Shown one piece after another: positions 11,665 to 22,360 of a DNA stretch of 64,000 nt. A model generated the notes under the pieces. It saw nothing but the letters and a program-made list of their open reading frames with translations. It made no database searches and had not been told where the DNA came from. Both the position numbers and the translations under genes were made by a program. Location of the stretch: the NCBI RefSeq assembly GCF_041146795.1, contig NC_135177.1:21798560-21862559 (forward strand). Direction: 5' to 3'. The number at the start of each line of letters is the position of its first letter. Position 1 is the stretch's first letter. The DNA comes from Maylandia zebra. Taxonomy: Eukaryota; Chordata; Actinopteri; Cichliformes; Cichlidae.

Positions 11665-11812
11665 CGGCAGATGACTGCCCCTTCTTGAACCTGGTTCTGC
11701 CTCAGGTTTCTTCCTGTGAAAGGGAGTTTTTCCTGGCCACCGTTGCCCAGTGCTTGTTCATAGGGGATCATTTGATTGTTGGGGTTTATACTTTAAAATG
11801 TCATTTTATTTA
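11665..11812 (+). repeat. (TTGAA)-family interspersed repeat, copy 2 (truncated)
   Basis: The ctggttctgcctcaggtttc / ttcctgtgaaagggag core matches copies at 5787 and 22626, but the TTGAA tail is missing. It follows the orphan gene and may lie in its 3' UTR. Confidence 0.5.
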
Positions 11813-12853
11813 AATTATTTCAGGTGAGGGGTTCACTTGATAGGGAGCACAAAAAGCTGCAAATAAAAAAAAATTTAAAAAAAGGTGTATTTAGCTGCAA
11901 ATCAAAAATAAAAAAAAACAAATATTAAATTTCCCTACTGCTTCGTTTATTTACTTAAAAGAACAGCTTTAAATTTTGTGTGATAGTGTCATGGCCCTTG
12001 GTCAAGTGATCCAGGGTTTATCTTTTGGACTGTGTGAATCTGGTTTAATTTGTGTCCTTTGATTTAATAGTATTCATGGTTCTGTTTCTCGTCTCCCATG
12101 TGTCCATGTTGCTTTTGTATGTCGTGTCTCTTTAGCCGCCGCAGCAGTGGGCGGGCACATCCACATCATCCACATCGCCGCCAACATACGTTGTATGTTT
12201 AGACCATTTATATCATTTGACATCCACAGGACATAGAGGTTCGAAAGACACTGAGTCATGCAATACCTTTAATGAGAATACTGTCAGTAAACACTGATGA
12301 GCTTCTGCTTCTTTAATGAGCCATAATTCTCATTAAAGAAGCAGGTTGGCTCATAAAGTGCTCTGTAGTTATCTAATGCAACTGCCATTTGTTTCAGGAC
12401 ATAACCACAATCTGTAATCAACACAGGGTTTATTGAACTGTCGGCTGTGCAGACAACATGGCACGCATGAAAAATGGGTAAGGACATTTTGTGAACACTC
12501 ATAGTTGATGTCTTAATATCATTGCAAGGCGTGAAATATTACAGAACAAAGTCTGCAGAGGTGTGAGGCTGTTTGATCCCAGAATCCCTCTCTGCTGATC
12601 ACAGAACAGCTTTACCCTTTGCCCGAGTCCTCTTTAAATGAGCTTTGGCCCAAAGAACATGCTGGATCACGTTCAGACAGCTTCTTTGCAGTTATTGAGC
12701 TGTAACCTGCACTTGTGGACAGGAGGTTGAACTGTGTTCACAGACAGCGATTTTTGGAAGTGTTCCTGAGACCCTGCAGGGATTGTCATGACAAAAAAAT
12801 ATCACACCCAAAAGGGCCTGAAGATTACAGTCATCTAGTACTGAGCTTCACAC
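11813..12853. other. intergenic, mostly featureless
   Basis: AT-rich DNA with A-runs (11860-11930) and one perfect hairpin (12305-12344, listed separately). No splice-bounded open frame was seen. Confidence 0.5.
12305..12344. repeat. perfect 16-bp inverted repeat with 8-nt loop
   Basis: CTGCTTCTTTAATGAG (12305-12320) is followed after 8 nt by its exact reverse complement (12329-12344). A second, overlapping pair (ATGAGCC at 12317 and GGCTCAT at 12348) is nested with it. Confidence 0.85.
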
Positions 12854-13489
12854 TGTCACGATCCTGCGTCTCTGACCCAGCGTGTTCAGTTTGAGTTCTT
12901 AAGTTATCCCTTTATATGTTGAGTAAATCTGATTATCTTTTGGTTGCCTTTAGTTTATGTTTCACTTAGGTCTTCTGCGTTAGTCTGTCGTGTTTCTTGT
13001 CTTCTTGTCCATGTTGTGAAATTGTATTGTCATGTCTGCTTTCCATTCTGTTTGCTTTATTTTGAAGGTCTGCATCCTATGTCAGTGTAGCCAGCTTTGC
13101 TTCCTTTGTGTTATGTCAGACTAGTGTCAGCTGTTTCCCCATGTGTTTCCACTTCCCCTAATCACTCTTGTGTGTATTTAGTCTTTGTGTTTCTCTTCAT
13201 TCTTTGTCAGGTTGTTTGTCCTTTGTGCCACATTGTGTTTCATGCTCCAGATTCCAGGTATCTTTGTATCCACATCAGGTTTTATGTTTTGTTTTTTAAT
13301 GTTTTTTTTTTTTTAGTTTCCCCAGTTTATTTTTTAGCTTCATCGCCACCTTTTGTTTCGTGTAGTTTTCACCAGCCTTAATAAACGGCTCACTTTCTGT
13401 TAACATTCAAGTTTTGTCCACGTTCCTTGATGTCTGCATTTTGGGTCCTCTTCGCAAATTCGTACAGTGTGCTGCCGCATACTGTGACA
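12854..13489. mobile_element. non-autonomous element with TGTCAC/GTGACA ends
   Basis: Bounded by TGTCACGATCCTGCG on the left and the inverted GTGACA on the right, with CAC on both outer flanks. The interior is T-rich and low in coding content. The pattern, including gcattttgggtcctc near the right end, matches a dispersed teleost element family I have seen but cannot name. Confidence 0.45.
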
Positions 13490-15366
13490 CACTCTCAGGC
13501 AGAGGTTTCTCTGGATTTTTTGATATTACAAATAAAAACCTGAAGTGGAGCATTATTCTGAAATTGTTCCACAAATTAATTTTTTTGCAGGTTGGTAAAT
13601 CTCTGACCAACTTTGCTCCTAAGAAATTCTCCAAGATGCTCTTTTTATATATCACTCAAGTTACTGACCTCTTTCCATTTAAACCAATTAGTTACATGAG
13701 GTCGTAAGCATTATTGTGAGTCCACTGAACTAAATTAAAACCAAATTATTTTAAAAGTGACATTTACTTCAAATAAACGCCTGCAAAAAAAACCAAACCA
13801 TCTACTCCGATGAGATCCCGCCCCCCAGAAAAGAAAAAAACAAAACAAAAACGACACCCTCCAAAATAAGTTAAAACATCCCACCGCACTGCTGCCAATA
13901 GTCAGTTTAATTCATTCACCTGTGGGTACATACACTGCAAGCAAGTTGGGTCTCAGTCCTGCCAAGAATTAAAGATATGAGTCACCTGTAGCAGATTTAG
14001 GGAAAGACAAGTGTCAGAGAAAAAAGTTGATTTGTCTTCACAATTAGCAATCCAAGTTTTTTGTAGTACAACTCAAAAAAGAAAGAAAATTAAAAAGACA
14101 AGTCACTTCAATGAGCGCCGCAAAACATGTTTGAAAAAAACACTTGAAACGGACGTCAGTTTAATTTTTTAAATCTTAACAAACAACCAAACCCTTAATC
14201 TCACCACCCAAATGCCCAAAGACACATGTTAAAAAATAAATAAACACTTGTCATCATTTGATCCAGCTCTAAAAGTCCTTTACTGTAGCACAAACTCACT
14301 CATGCCAGAGCGAGTCCATCGTCTCGGAGCTTCCACAGATGAGAGCTGCCTTGCCCTCCTCAGTGTGCTTTCAAGACTTCTCTGCCAATCACACGACAGA
14401 GAGCAGCAAACTTCCAGGTGGCACTCATTACAAGATTTACAAATCATTGCACTCTATTCATTTTGCACAGAATCCCAACATGTCTTGGGAGTGAGGGTTG
14501 TTTTTAATGCCATCAGCAAAAAACACTGAGGTAGCATAATTAATACACAACAGAACAAAGTGAAATGGAGAAGCAACGCAGACCTTGAAGGTCATGCTTT
14601 TTCCTCTAATGTCCTCCTAGATCCCTCAGTAGTTTGAAATGAGAATAATTTGTTCAATTTACATAAAATAATGTATATATATGTTTATTCTCTCTCTCTC
14701 TCTCTCTATAGATAGATATCTCCTTTATGAGAGCACAGAAACCTAAAAACACTGAAAAAAACTTATCTACAGTGTCCCTCAAATACTACATGCATCTTTT
14801 GACAGACTAATGTATAAAATTCATAATTATCATCAAGGGGAAACAAGACACGGGTTAAACAAAAAAGAAACAAAAAAAAAACAAAAACATAAAACAGGGG
14901 AATAAAACACAACGGAAAAAAAATAAAAGTAAAACCTTTTCACAAATATTAAGTCATAGCTAAGTATGAATTTTTGGTGTTGTTTTCTATAAAAGTGAAA
15001 TATTTGCAGGCTGAAATGCCAGAATGTGAATGCGTTAAAACAGCAGAGGGGAGTACAATAGACCAGCCAGTGGACTAAGATGGATTTCACTGTTTAAATC
15101 TACACAGTCCTCTATATCTGATTTACAACGAGGTGAACATGCTAGCAGTTTTCCCAGCTACAAAGTCAAAAAAGGACACACAGTGATTATTATACTAAAC
15201 ACACATTTCATTGTAAACAAACAGCTTTATCTTATGACTGACACACACCTCTGCTGGCTGTGTTTAAGGAGAAAACAGCTACATCATTTGAAAGAAGATA
15301 TTCCTTTTTGTTTTTTCTAACAGTAGAAAAGTAGTTTCAGCGTTAAACTTTAAAAATTCACAGCCT
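13490..15366. other. intergenic region 3' of aqp10
   Basis: AT-rich sequence with a (CT)n/(TA)n tract near 14690-14720 and A-rich stretches. The segment next to 15366 is presumably aqp10 3' UTR. No other exon was recognised. Confidence 0.5.
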
Positions 15367-18300
15367 TTAACTCATCTCCTTTTTTGCAAGTTTTTCACTG
15401 ATGGTGGAAATCCTCTCAAGTTGGTCTGGGTCAGGCAGCTGCCAGTCGATAAAGATGAGATACATCAAACTACCGAAAACGCCTCCAACAAGCGGAGCCA
15501 CCAATGGTACCCAGAACCAGTAGTTGTAACACCTGCAGAACAAAGAGCAGCAGGACATCACGGTTAAAGAGTGCAGATTCATTATTTTTAACAGGTTTTA
15601 CTTCGATAGAAGAATTTATCACAGTGAAAAACCCCCAGAGAGTAGCATATTAAATATTTAAATATCAAACTTCACTCAGAGCTCTTTAGTCTAAGATCAG
15701 CAGTTTTTGTTTTGTAGGTCGACACCTTCCATCAAGATCATTTCCATAGAAAACCAGGTCCGATTAATCTGTCTGCAGCCATCAGCAGTGTTGTTCAAGT
15801 TACTTGAAAAAGTAATTAGGGATTACTTCTCCAAAAAAGTAATCCCGTTACTTTAATGATTACTTATTTTCAGAATTAATTAGTTACTTTTTAAAAAACA
15901 TGATAAGGAACCTGAAAAAGTAATAAAGCAATAGGCCTTTCAGCCCAATTCTAGTTTTTTCTGCAGACTCCATCATATAAAATGTAATCAAATGAAAGTC
16001 TCTTTATAAAAATTGTTTTAATCTTTTAACTTTATGCACATTGCATCTAGCAAAAAAAAATTATATGCAACAGTCTTTGACTTGAAGAAATTTGTTTAAC
16101 ATTTAAACCTATTTTCTGCATATTCCAACATATAAATAAAACTATTTTTTGTGTTTACACTCACTCTTTCAAAGAGATGCAAGTAAAACATAGCAGAAAA
16201 TAAATAAAATCAAAGACTACGTCGTCCTGTTGCTCTTAAATCTATTTAAACCTGTTTAGCAGGAGCGGAGCAGGCGGGGGTTTGCCCGGTGGCGTAGCGG
16301 TCATGCCAGTGGGAGGATCCGGGGGTTTCTCTGTGAATTTCACATTCCCGTGGCAGCGTGCTAGGGTACTTGCTCAGAAGTTTAGGGAGTTTTTTTCGCT
16401 GTAAAAAGAAGTTTTCTTCCCACGCATCATACAGCGTACGCTAATGTTTTTGTCACTTTTTACATAATCAAACTCAAAGTAATGTCAGTGCTTCCACCCT
16501 CTATATATTATCCATGGTTGATCATTGATCTGCACACGTCCGTTACCACGAACATCGCACGCGCTTACATCATTGTCATGAGACACTCTCGGAAAAAAAA
16601 AAAAATCACGGTCTAGTAACGCAGCATGCTTATGGGAAAGTAACAGTAATCTAATTCCTTTTTTGCAATAGTAATCCCTTCCTTTACTCGTTACTTGAAA
16701 GGGTAATCGCGTTACTGCGATCAGTAACAAAAACAATCTGTTATTTCGAATACAGCTGAACAATAAGCTGAAAGGCCTGATAATAATTAATCAAGAAGCT
16801 ATAAACTCAACTCAGATGAGATGAATTCCTCTTTGTCTATTTAATAAAAGCCTTACATGTTGATCTTGTGTTAAATTTGTGTTTCTCTTGGCCTGTTTTG
16901 CTGTTTTTCTGCCCATAGTGTTATAACGCAGCTTTAAGTGTTTAAGACACTGTGCACTGAGCATTTGTGGAACCACACGTCTCAGATGATCATAAGATTA
17001 TAAAGAGAAAACAGCTTTTTCATGGAAAAACCCTCAGGATAACTCTTCCATTGTCCAACAATCTTTGACATACTTTTGTGAAATTAAGACATAAACAAAG
17101 TTTCAATAAAACCAATAACTTAAGCAGATAAGATACTTACGTGAAGACCTCAGTCCCCCAGCCTGCAGCTAGGGTAAAGAGGCGAGGCCCCAGGTCCCGA
17201 GCAGGATTTATGGCAGCACCACAGTTAGCCGACATTGAAATGGAGATCCCCAGAACGACAGCTGCCACTACAACAGGAACCAGCTCAGAGGGAGCCGGGG
17301 TGTTCCTCTTTTCCTCCAAACCCAGGATACACAACAGCAACATGCCGGTGCCCACTACCTAATGAAATGTCAACTCATTACGTTGGGTACGGGAGCAGCT
17401 GCTAAAAGATCCAATCCTGTTAATAATTATACTCACTTGGTCAAAGAAACTTCTGCCCACAGAAAGGTAGTCAGAGGGGTATGTGGCAAATATTGAGGCA
17501 GTCTCATTCCTGCCGTACACAGTCAACACTCCTCCACTAAAAGTCATTAAGGCATCTGCGACCGAAACAGAGGTGTTGCAGGAAACAAAACAAACTAATT
17601 TTTTTATTTATATGTCACAAAAATTAAAAAGACAAACCATAGTAGACGAGATAGACAACCCCCGACGCCACGAAAGCCCCCACCACCTGGGAGAGGGAAT
17701 AGGGCACGAGCCTCGACCAGGACACCTTCCCCAAAACACAGAAACTCAGGGTCACCGCTGGGTTCAGATGGGCACCTGCAGGGATGTAGGGTACATATTT
17801 GGAGAATGATACAGGAAGGTGAAAGTTAAAAATGAAGGTAATTAGACACACTGGCAGGTGATCGTGTCTCTGATTATCTGTGTTATCATATAACAGTGGA
17901 TTGTCATAGGTATGAGCCAAAGCAAACACTTTGCAAAAGAAAGTAGATAATTTATTATTATCTATTATCTTATTTGTAAAGAGCTCTGGTGATAAATTTT
18001 GTGTACTCATTTAATAACTGCAATAAAAGTCATAATTACCTGAGGGATTTTAGACTGTGCAGAGCATATTGTAATGAGTTTAAATGTAATACTATGTAAA
18101 AAAAAAAGAAAAAAGGAAATGTTAGTGCCCATTATGGATATCTTTTAATTTTTACCTGAGATGCCCTTGGTGAGATACATGGCTGACATAACTCCCACAG
18201 AGAAGGCCATGTTGCCAGATAGAAACTGGCCTTTAGTCTCATTGCTGGTTTTTACTTGTGCAGCAGCAGCACAGCCAAAGAGCTTTGTTGCAGATAAAGA

Positions 18301-20649
18301 GGACAGAGAAGGTGGAAGGTGCATGAGAAGTCAGAAGTTACTGCAAAACTCAGGTGAACAAAGAAACGAGATTTTCCACAGCTAAAAATCCCGACATCAA
18401 AACTAACTTAAATAGACGTAGAGGAAAGCACATGAGCAAATTTCAGTATACCTTTCTTGACTAACTAATTGATAAACAGAGACAAATTTGTTCTTGTTAA
18501 AGTGTAATTTAATGCCCTCCTCTTTAGACTTTGTAATGACCCGTGTTATCTGAATGACCATGTAAGGGACAGTATGGCTGTTACATTGTGATCTCACCAC
18601 AGATGAGAAGATTTATGTAGAAAATTACGTAAGCTGCAAATATAACTTCTTTTTAATATTTTTTTGATCTTTTTCTTCATTTTAATCTTTTTAATATTTG
18701 ATATACAAGCATAAATTATTGTAATCTGTTCTAACTCCAAGCAAAGTTCCCAATAAAATCTCAGTAGAGATTCTGCAGTCAGGTGAAAACTGTTTTAGAC
18801 ATGTGGCACAATTAAGGGTTTCAATTTCAACTCATATGGATTGTGCTTTCTTTAAATGCATTACATCAATTTATGTATTGTGATCAGGAGATATTTTATT
18901 TTGTATTCTCACAATCAGTTATCATTGATTAATCATTTACCATTGTTGAATCTGTTGACAGAATAATCTTTTAATTACATCTGTGTTACTTTGAGCAAGT
19001 ATTAATGCACACTGACTGTTCAGTGAGGTTCTGTATCATTCTTGTTATCTACTTAAGTTGTTGCACTTTAGTGCAGTCACACCATACAGACCCACTAGTC
19101 CTGTTGGGCCCAGGCCTGCGTGTAGTTCTGCACGTACGCCGGCCTGTAACTACATGCACGCACTTATGTAACACACACGCACGTTCACCTACACATTTAG
19201 TAATAATAGGAGGGTCGTCTGAGGACAGTTTCTCTGATAGATACACTTTCACAAAATGCACAATGTAATACACACTTGTTTTTCTCTTAAGAGTAGCAGT
19301 TGATGTCTATATAAGGGAAAACTTTGTGATAGGCGGGGAATTGTTATCATTTGAGATCATTTCCAGTAAAGATCCAACTGTGATGTCATAATGGTAATAT
19401 AAGGAGACTGATGCTTCAGTTGACGAGAGGATTCGATTGCAAATTGTCTTTTCCCACACTTAGTGCACAAAGTGTGTAATAAAGATCACTATTTTTGACA
19501 CCTACTTCGGCTTGGGCTTGCTTTCTTCTCTTCCCTAAATCGAACGAACCATAACAGTATCTAACTTCATACGCCTGCATTTTTCAGATTAGTTCATTTA
19601 TGTCTTGCAGAGCTGACTTTGATTCCTACAGAAAACAAACATGCTTGAGAGAGATAAGACTGAGAACACCTTATAAATCCCATTCTAGGAAGCAATTTTT
19701 TATTTTATTTTTAAGAAAATTACCTTCACCTGGCTTCAGCCTTAGTTTTAGTGATAGATGTAAAGTCATGTGACAAGTTTTCACAAAACAGGTTCTGCAG
19801 TACTGTTTAAAACTGAAAGCTCCCAGTCTTTCAGTAGCTTGTGAGCCAGCTTTATCAGCAATAACTTGAAGTAATAATTTTCCATGACTATTAGTCATCA
19901 GTTTATGAGTCTCCCACATCATTGTGGAGGATTTTTTCCCCCAGCCTTTAAAATATTGCTTCAGCTCATTGTGGGTATTTTTTTATGCACAGCTCTCTTA
20001 AGGTCTCGCAACAGCTTGAGGTCTGCACTTTGACTTGAAATTGCAGCATGTTGATCATTTTGATTTTCAGTCATTCTGCTGTAGATTTGCTGCTGTGCTG
20101 GGATCATTGCCCTTTTGCTTGAACTGTTGAGCAGGTGGCCTCACATTTGACTCTAGAATACTTTGGTATACACAGGACCTTGTGATCTACTCAATGACTG
20201 TAGGTGTTCAGGTCCTGTGCCTGCAAAATAACCCAAATCATCCGATACAGTGGGAAAAACAATTTTAATCTGATGCTATTATGTAGTTTCATTTTTTTTT
20301 CGAGAGCTGTTTGATTCCGTAAACATTCAGTCAATGTGAGGGTATAAAATCAAACTCAAGCTACTTACACGTTTTATGCATAATTTTAGAAAATTAAAAA
20401 ATAATAAACCTGAAAAATTAAAGGATAATTGTCCAGGGTTTGGGATATGCATATACACATTTCAACTCCTCTTTCTCTAAACTGTTTTCCAGCTTTGATT
20501 TTTTTTTTTTTTTTAAACCCGTTTGATTGATTTTGAAAATTACAATCCAACTCAAAGTCACTCACCATTAAGACGAAAGTTCCCAAAAATTCGGCCATGC
20601 ACTCTCGCACGAGGGGACACCTCACCCTCATTGCGCGTAGCTTCAACAT
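15367..20649 (-). CDS. aquaporin-10-type aquaglyceroporin, complete
   Basis: Six exons join in frame to 283 aa: 20649-20566, 18282-18156, 17775-17638, 17555-17437, 17358-17141, 15532-15367 (stop 15367-15369). All introns are GT-AG. Two half-helix signatures are present: HLNPAVT with NPA at residues 75-77 and INPARDLGPR with NPA at 207-209; the Asp after the second NPA marks the glycerol-conducting subfamily. The extracellular RNETASIFATYPSDYLS and the ending of exon 5 (GPRLFTLAAGWGTEVFT) match AQP10 as recalled. The product is a tetrameric six-helix channel for water, glycerol and urea, mainly intestinal. Start: ATG at 20649; an in-frame GTG at 20676 is not credible, and nearby internal Met codons could also serve. 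Human AQP10 also lies directly upstream of ATP8B2, as here. AQP9/AQP3-like alternatives are less likely by context. Fish often keep two aqp10 copies; which one this is cannot be told. Confidence 0.93.
15786..16740. mobile_element. hAT-like non-autonomous element in aqp10 intron 5
   Basis: Both ends carry repeated, inverted AGTAAT/ATTACT motifs: left cagtgttgttcaagttactt, right (reverse complement) cagattgtttttgttact. No transposase frame and no clean 8-bp target duplication were found, so it is old or its borders are eroded. Confidence 0.55.
18990..19556 (+). mobile_element. candidate solo LTR or LTR fragment in aqp10 intron 1
   Basis: TATA-like motifs at about 19308 (tatataag) and 19400, AATAAA near 19481 just after a short palindrome (cacttagtgcacaaagtg), and a TAACA end at about 19551 resemble U3-R-U5 order. 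The left border is uncertain (a TGTTAC at about 18984 is one option) and no target duplication was confirmed. No retroviral coding sequence is present. Confidence 0.25.
19990..20300 (-). mobile_element. Tc1-like transposon relic in aqp10 intron 1
   Basis: The phrases ctgctgtgctgggatcattg and tttgactctagaatactttg match a fish Tc1-type transposase gene read on the minus strand, as I recall it. Only a fragment remains; the frame is broken and termini are not seen. Confidence 0.45.
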
Positions 20650-22360
20650 AGCCGGAGTGAAATGAAAGGCCTCCACTTATCTCACTCCGCTGAGCACAGT
20701 GGCAACTGAGTGCTTCTGTCACTGTATCCCACCGCCCCCCCTACCCTCTACCTACTGCTCTCTATTCACAGCTGGACAAACACTACTCGTTTACTCGGTC
20801 GTCTCACCTCACGATTGGCCAGCGCAGTGAGCGTGATTGGCCCAGCTAAAGACTGATACATAAACAGACACCATAAAGCCAAGAGATATTACTTAATACA
20901 GATACCTGTTGACTACTCGGAAGAAGCCGCCGAGATAGTTTTATGACAAAGTGTGTGTGTGAGAATAGTGTTTTACGCATTTCCCTAACAAAGGAAAGCT
21001 CCTCGAGGCTCGACTCTTCGCTTAATTTGGTCGCTTTATTCAGGTTGAATAAAGCTGCCCGCTGTGGCGACTCCACGTGAATAAGGGAGCAGATAAAAGT
21101 CGCTTCTGTGCAGGTGTACTGAAGCACTGCTTTAATTTGGCTTTTAACCTTTAGAAATACCATACAAATCAAAAACAAACAAAAAATATAAATATGCTTT
21201 GTGCACGAACGTAAAGTAATGAGGAATATTCTTTTGGAGAAGAAAGCTTCGTGTTTACATGCAGCTAAAGCAAGTTTCTAAGTGTGTTGATATACAAGAA
21301 AACCAAGTATCGTTAAAGGGAACATTATCAGTTAGCATGAAATGACGGCTAAATATTTTTTATTTATTTATTTGTTTTGAAAAATCGGTCTCCAAAATAT
21401 GTCAAATGGTTATTTAGCAGGGTTGGGAATGGATTGTCAAATCTATTAAATTAGTCTATCACGGATTTCCACAATAAAAGCACAAATTGCTGACGATAGA
21501 AGCCCCTCTCATCATCGCTGCGATGCATGTCACTGTAACCTGTGTCACTGAACTCTGGACTCTCAGAAGATTATGTAAGCTAAATATTTGCTGTATTACT
21601 GCTGATAATATCCAGAGTGATCAAGGCAGTAACATGGGATGAGGATTTGATACGATATAAAACATATAACTGCCATGAGAGATTATTGTGTTAACTTTTT
21701 CTTATCAAATTATCTGAGAAATCTCTCCAAAACAGAAACCTTGACTTTGTGATGGAAGGCTGTAAAAGTCACATAGGGATTAGGTATTATCATGTGTTCA
21801 CTTTTATTAATGTTTAAAAGGAAAGAAACCTTTAACCCCGATCTAAATGAAGACGAATTACTCCCTCTGCTGGTTGTAATAATAACAAACATCAATTTGT
21901 TAGCTTTTATTAAAAACAAATATAAAGTCTCAATGGAAAAGTTATTAACTATTAACAGTATAGTACAACATAGTTTTTCACTTACAGGTACCAAATGATC
22001 TGTTTTGAACTGATCAATCTATCTGTTACAAATGTTGGTTGATTTGATGCATGTAGGAGCCACAATTACTCAATGATTCGGCTCATAAAAAGGTTTGCCA
22101 GGCCTTGAGGTAGATGTAATCCTGTTAAAAAAGAGCATGTAAGAAAAATATACACCCTTGACCTGGTCTCCAAGCTTATTTTTCTTTTTCTTTAGGATAT
22201 TATAGTTATTATACTGCCTGTACATAAACGCATTTTTAACTATATCATGTCCAGATTTCAAGTTCTTGCCCACTGAAGGAGATACAGCCTCTCATAGATA
22301 GCGTTTATGTTTTTGGTCCATCCCTTTAATCTTACAAGGAGTAAACTGCTTCCTTAATCT
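20650..22360. other. aqp10 5' flank and intergenic DNA before the il16-like 3' end
   Basis: Includes aqp10 5' UTR and promoter sequence (20650-20850, moderately GC-rich, no clear TATA), then AT-rich sequence. Open frames such as 20846-21178 (-) and 21710-21994 (-) show no recognisable domain or matched splice sites. Confidence 0.4.

Noticed and set aside
20650-20676. N-terminal extension of aqp10 from a GTG at 20676
   Set aside because: Vertebrate start codons are ATG in nearly all cases; ATG at 20649 gives the expected length.
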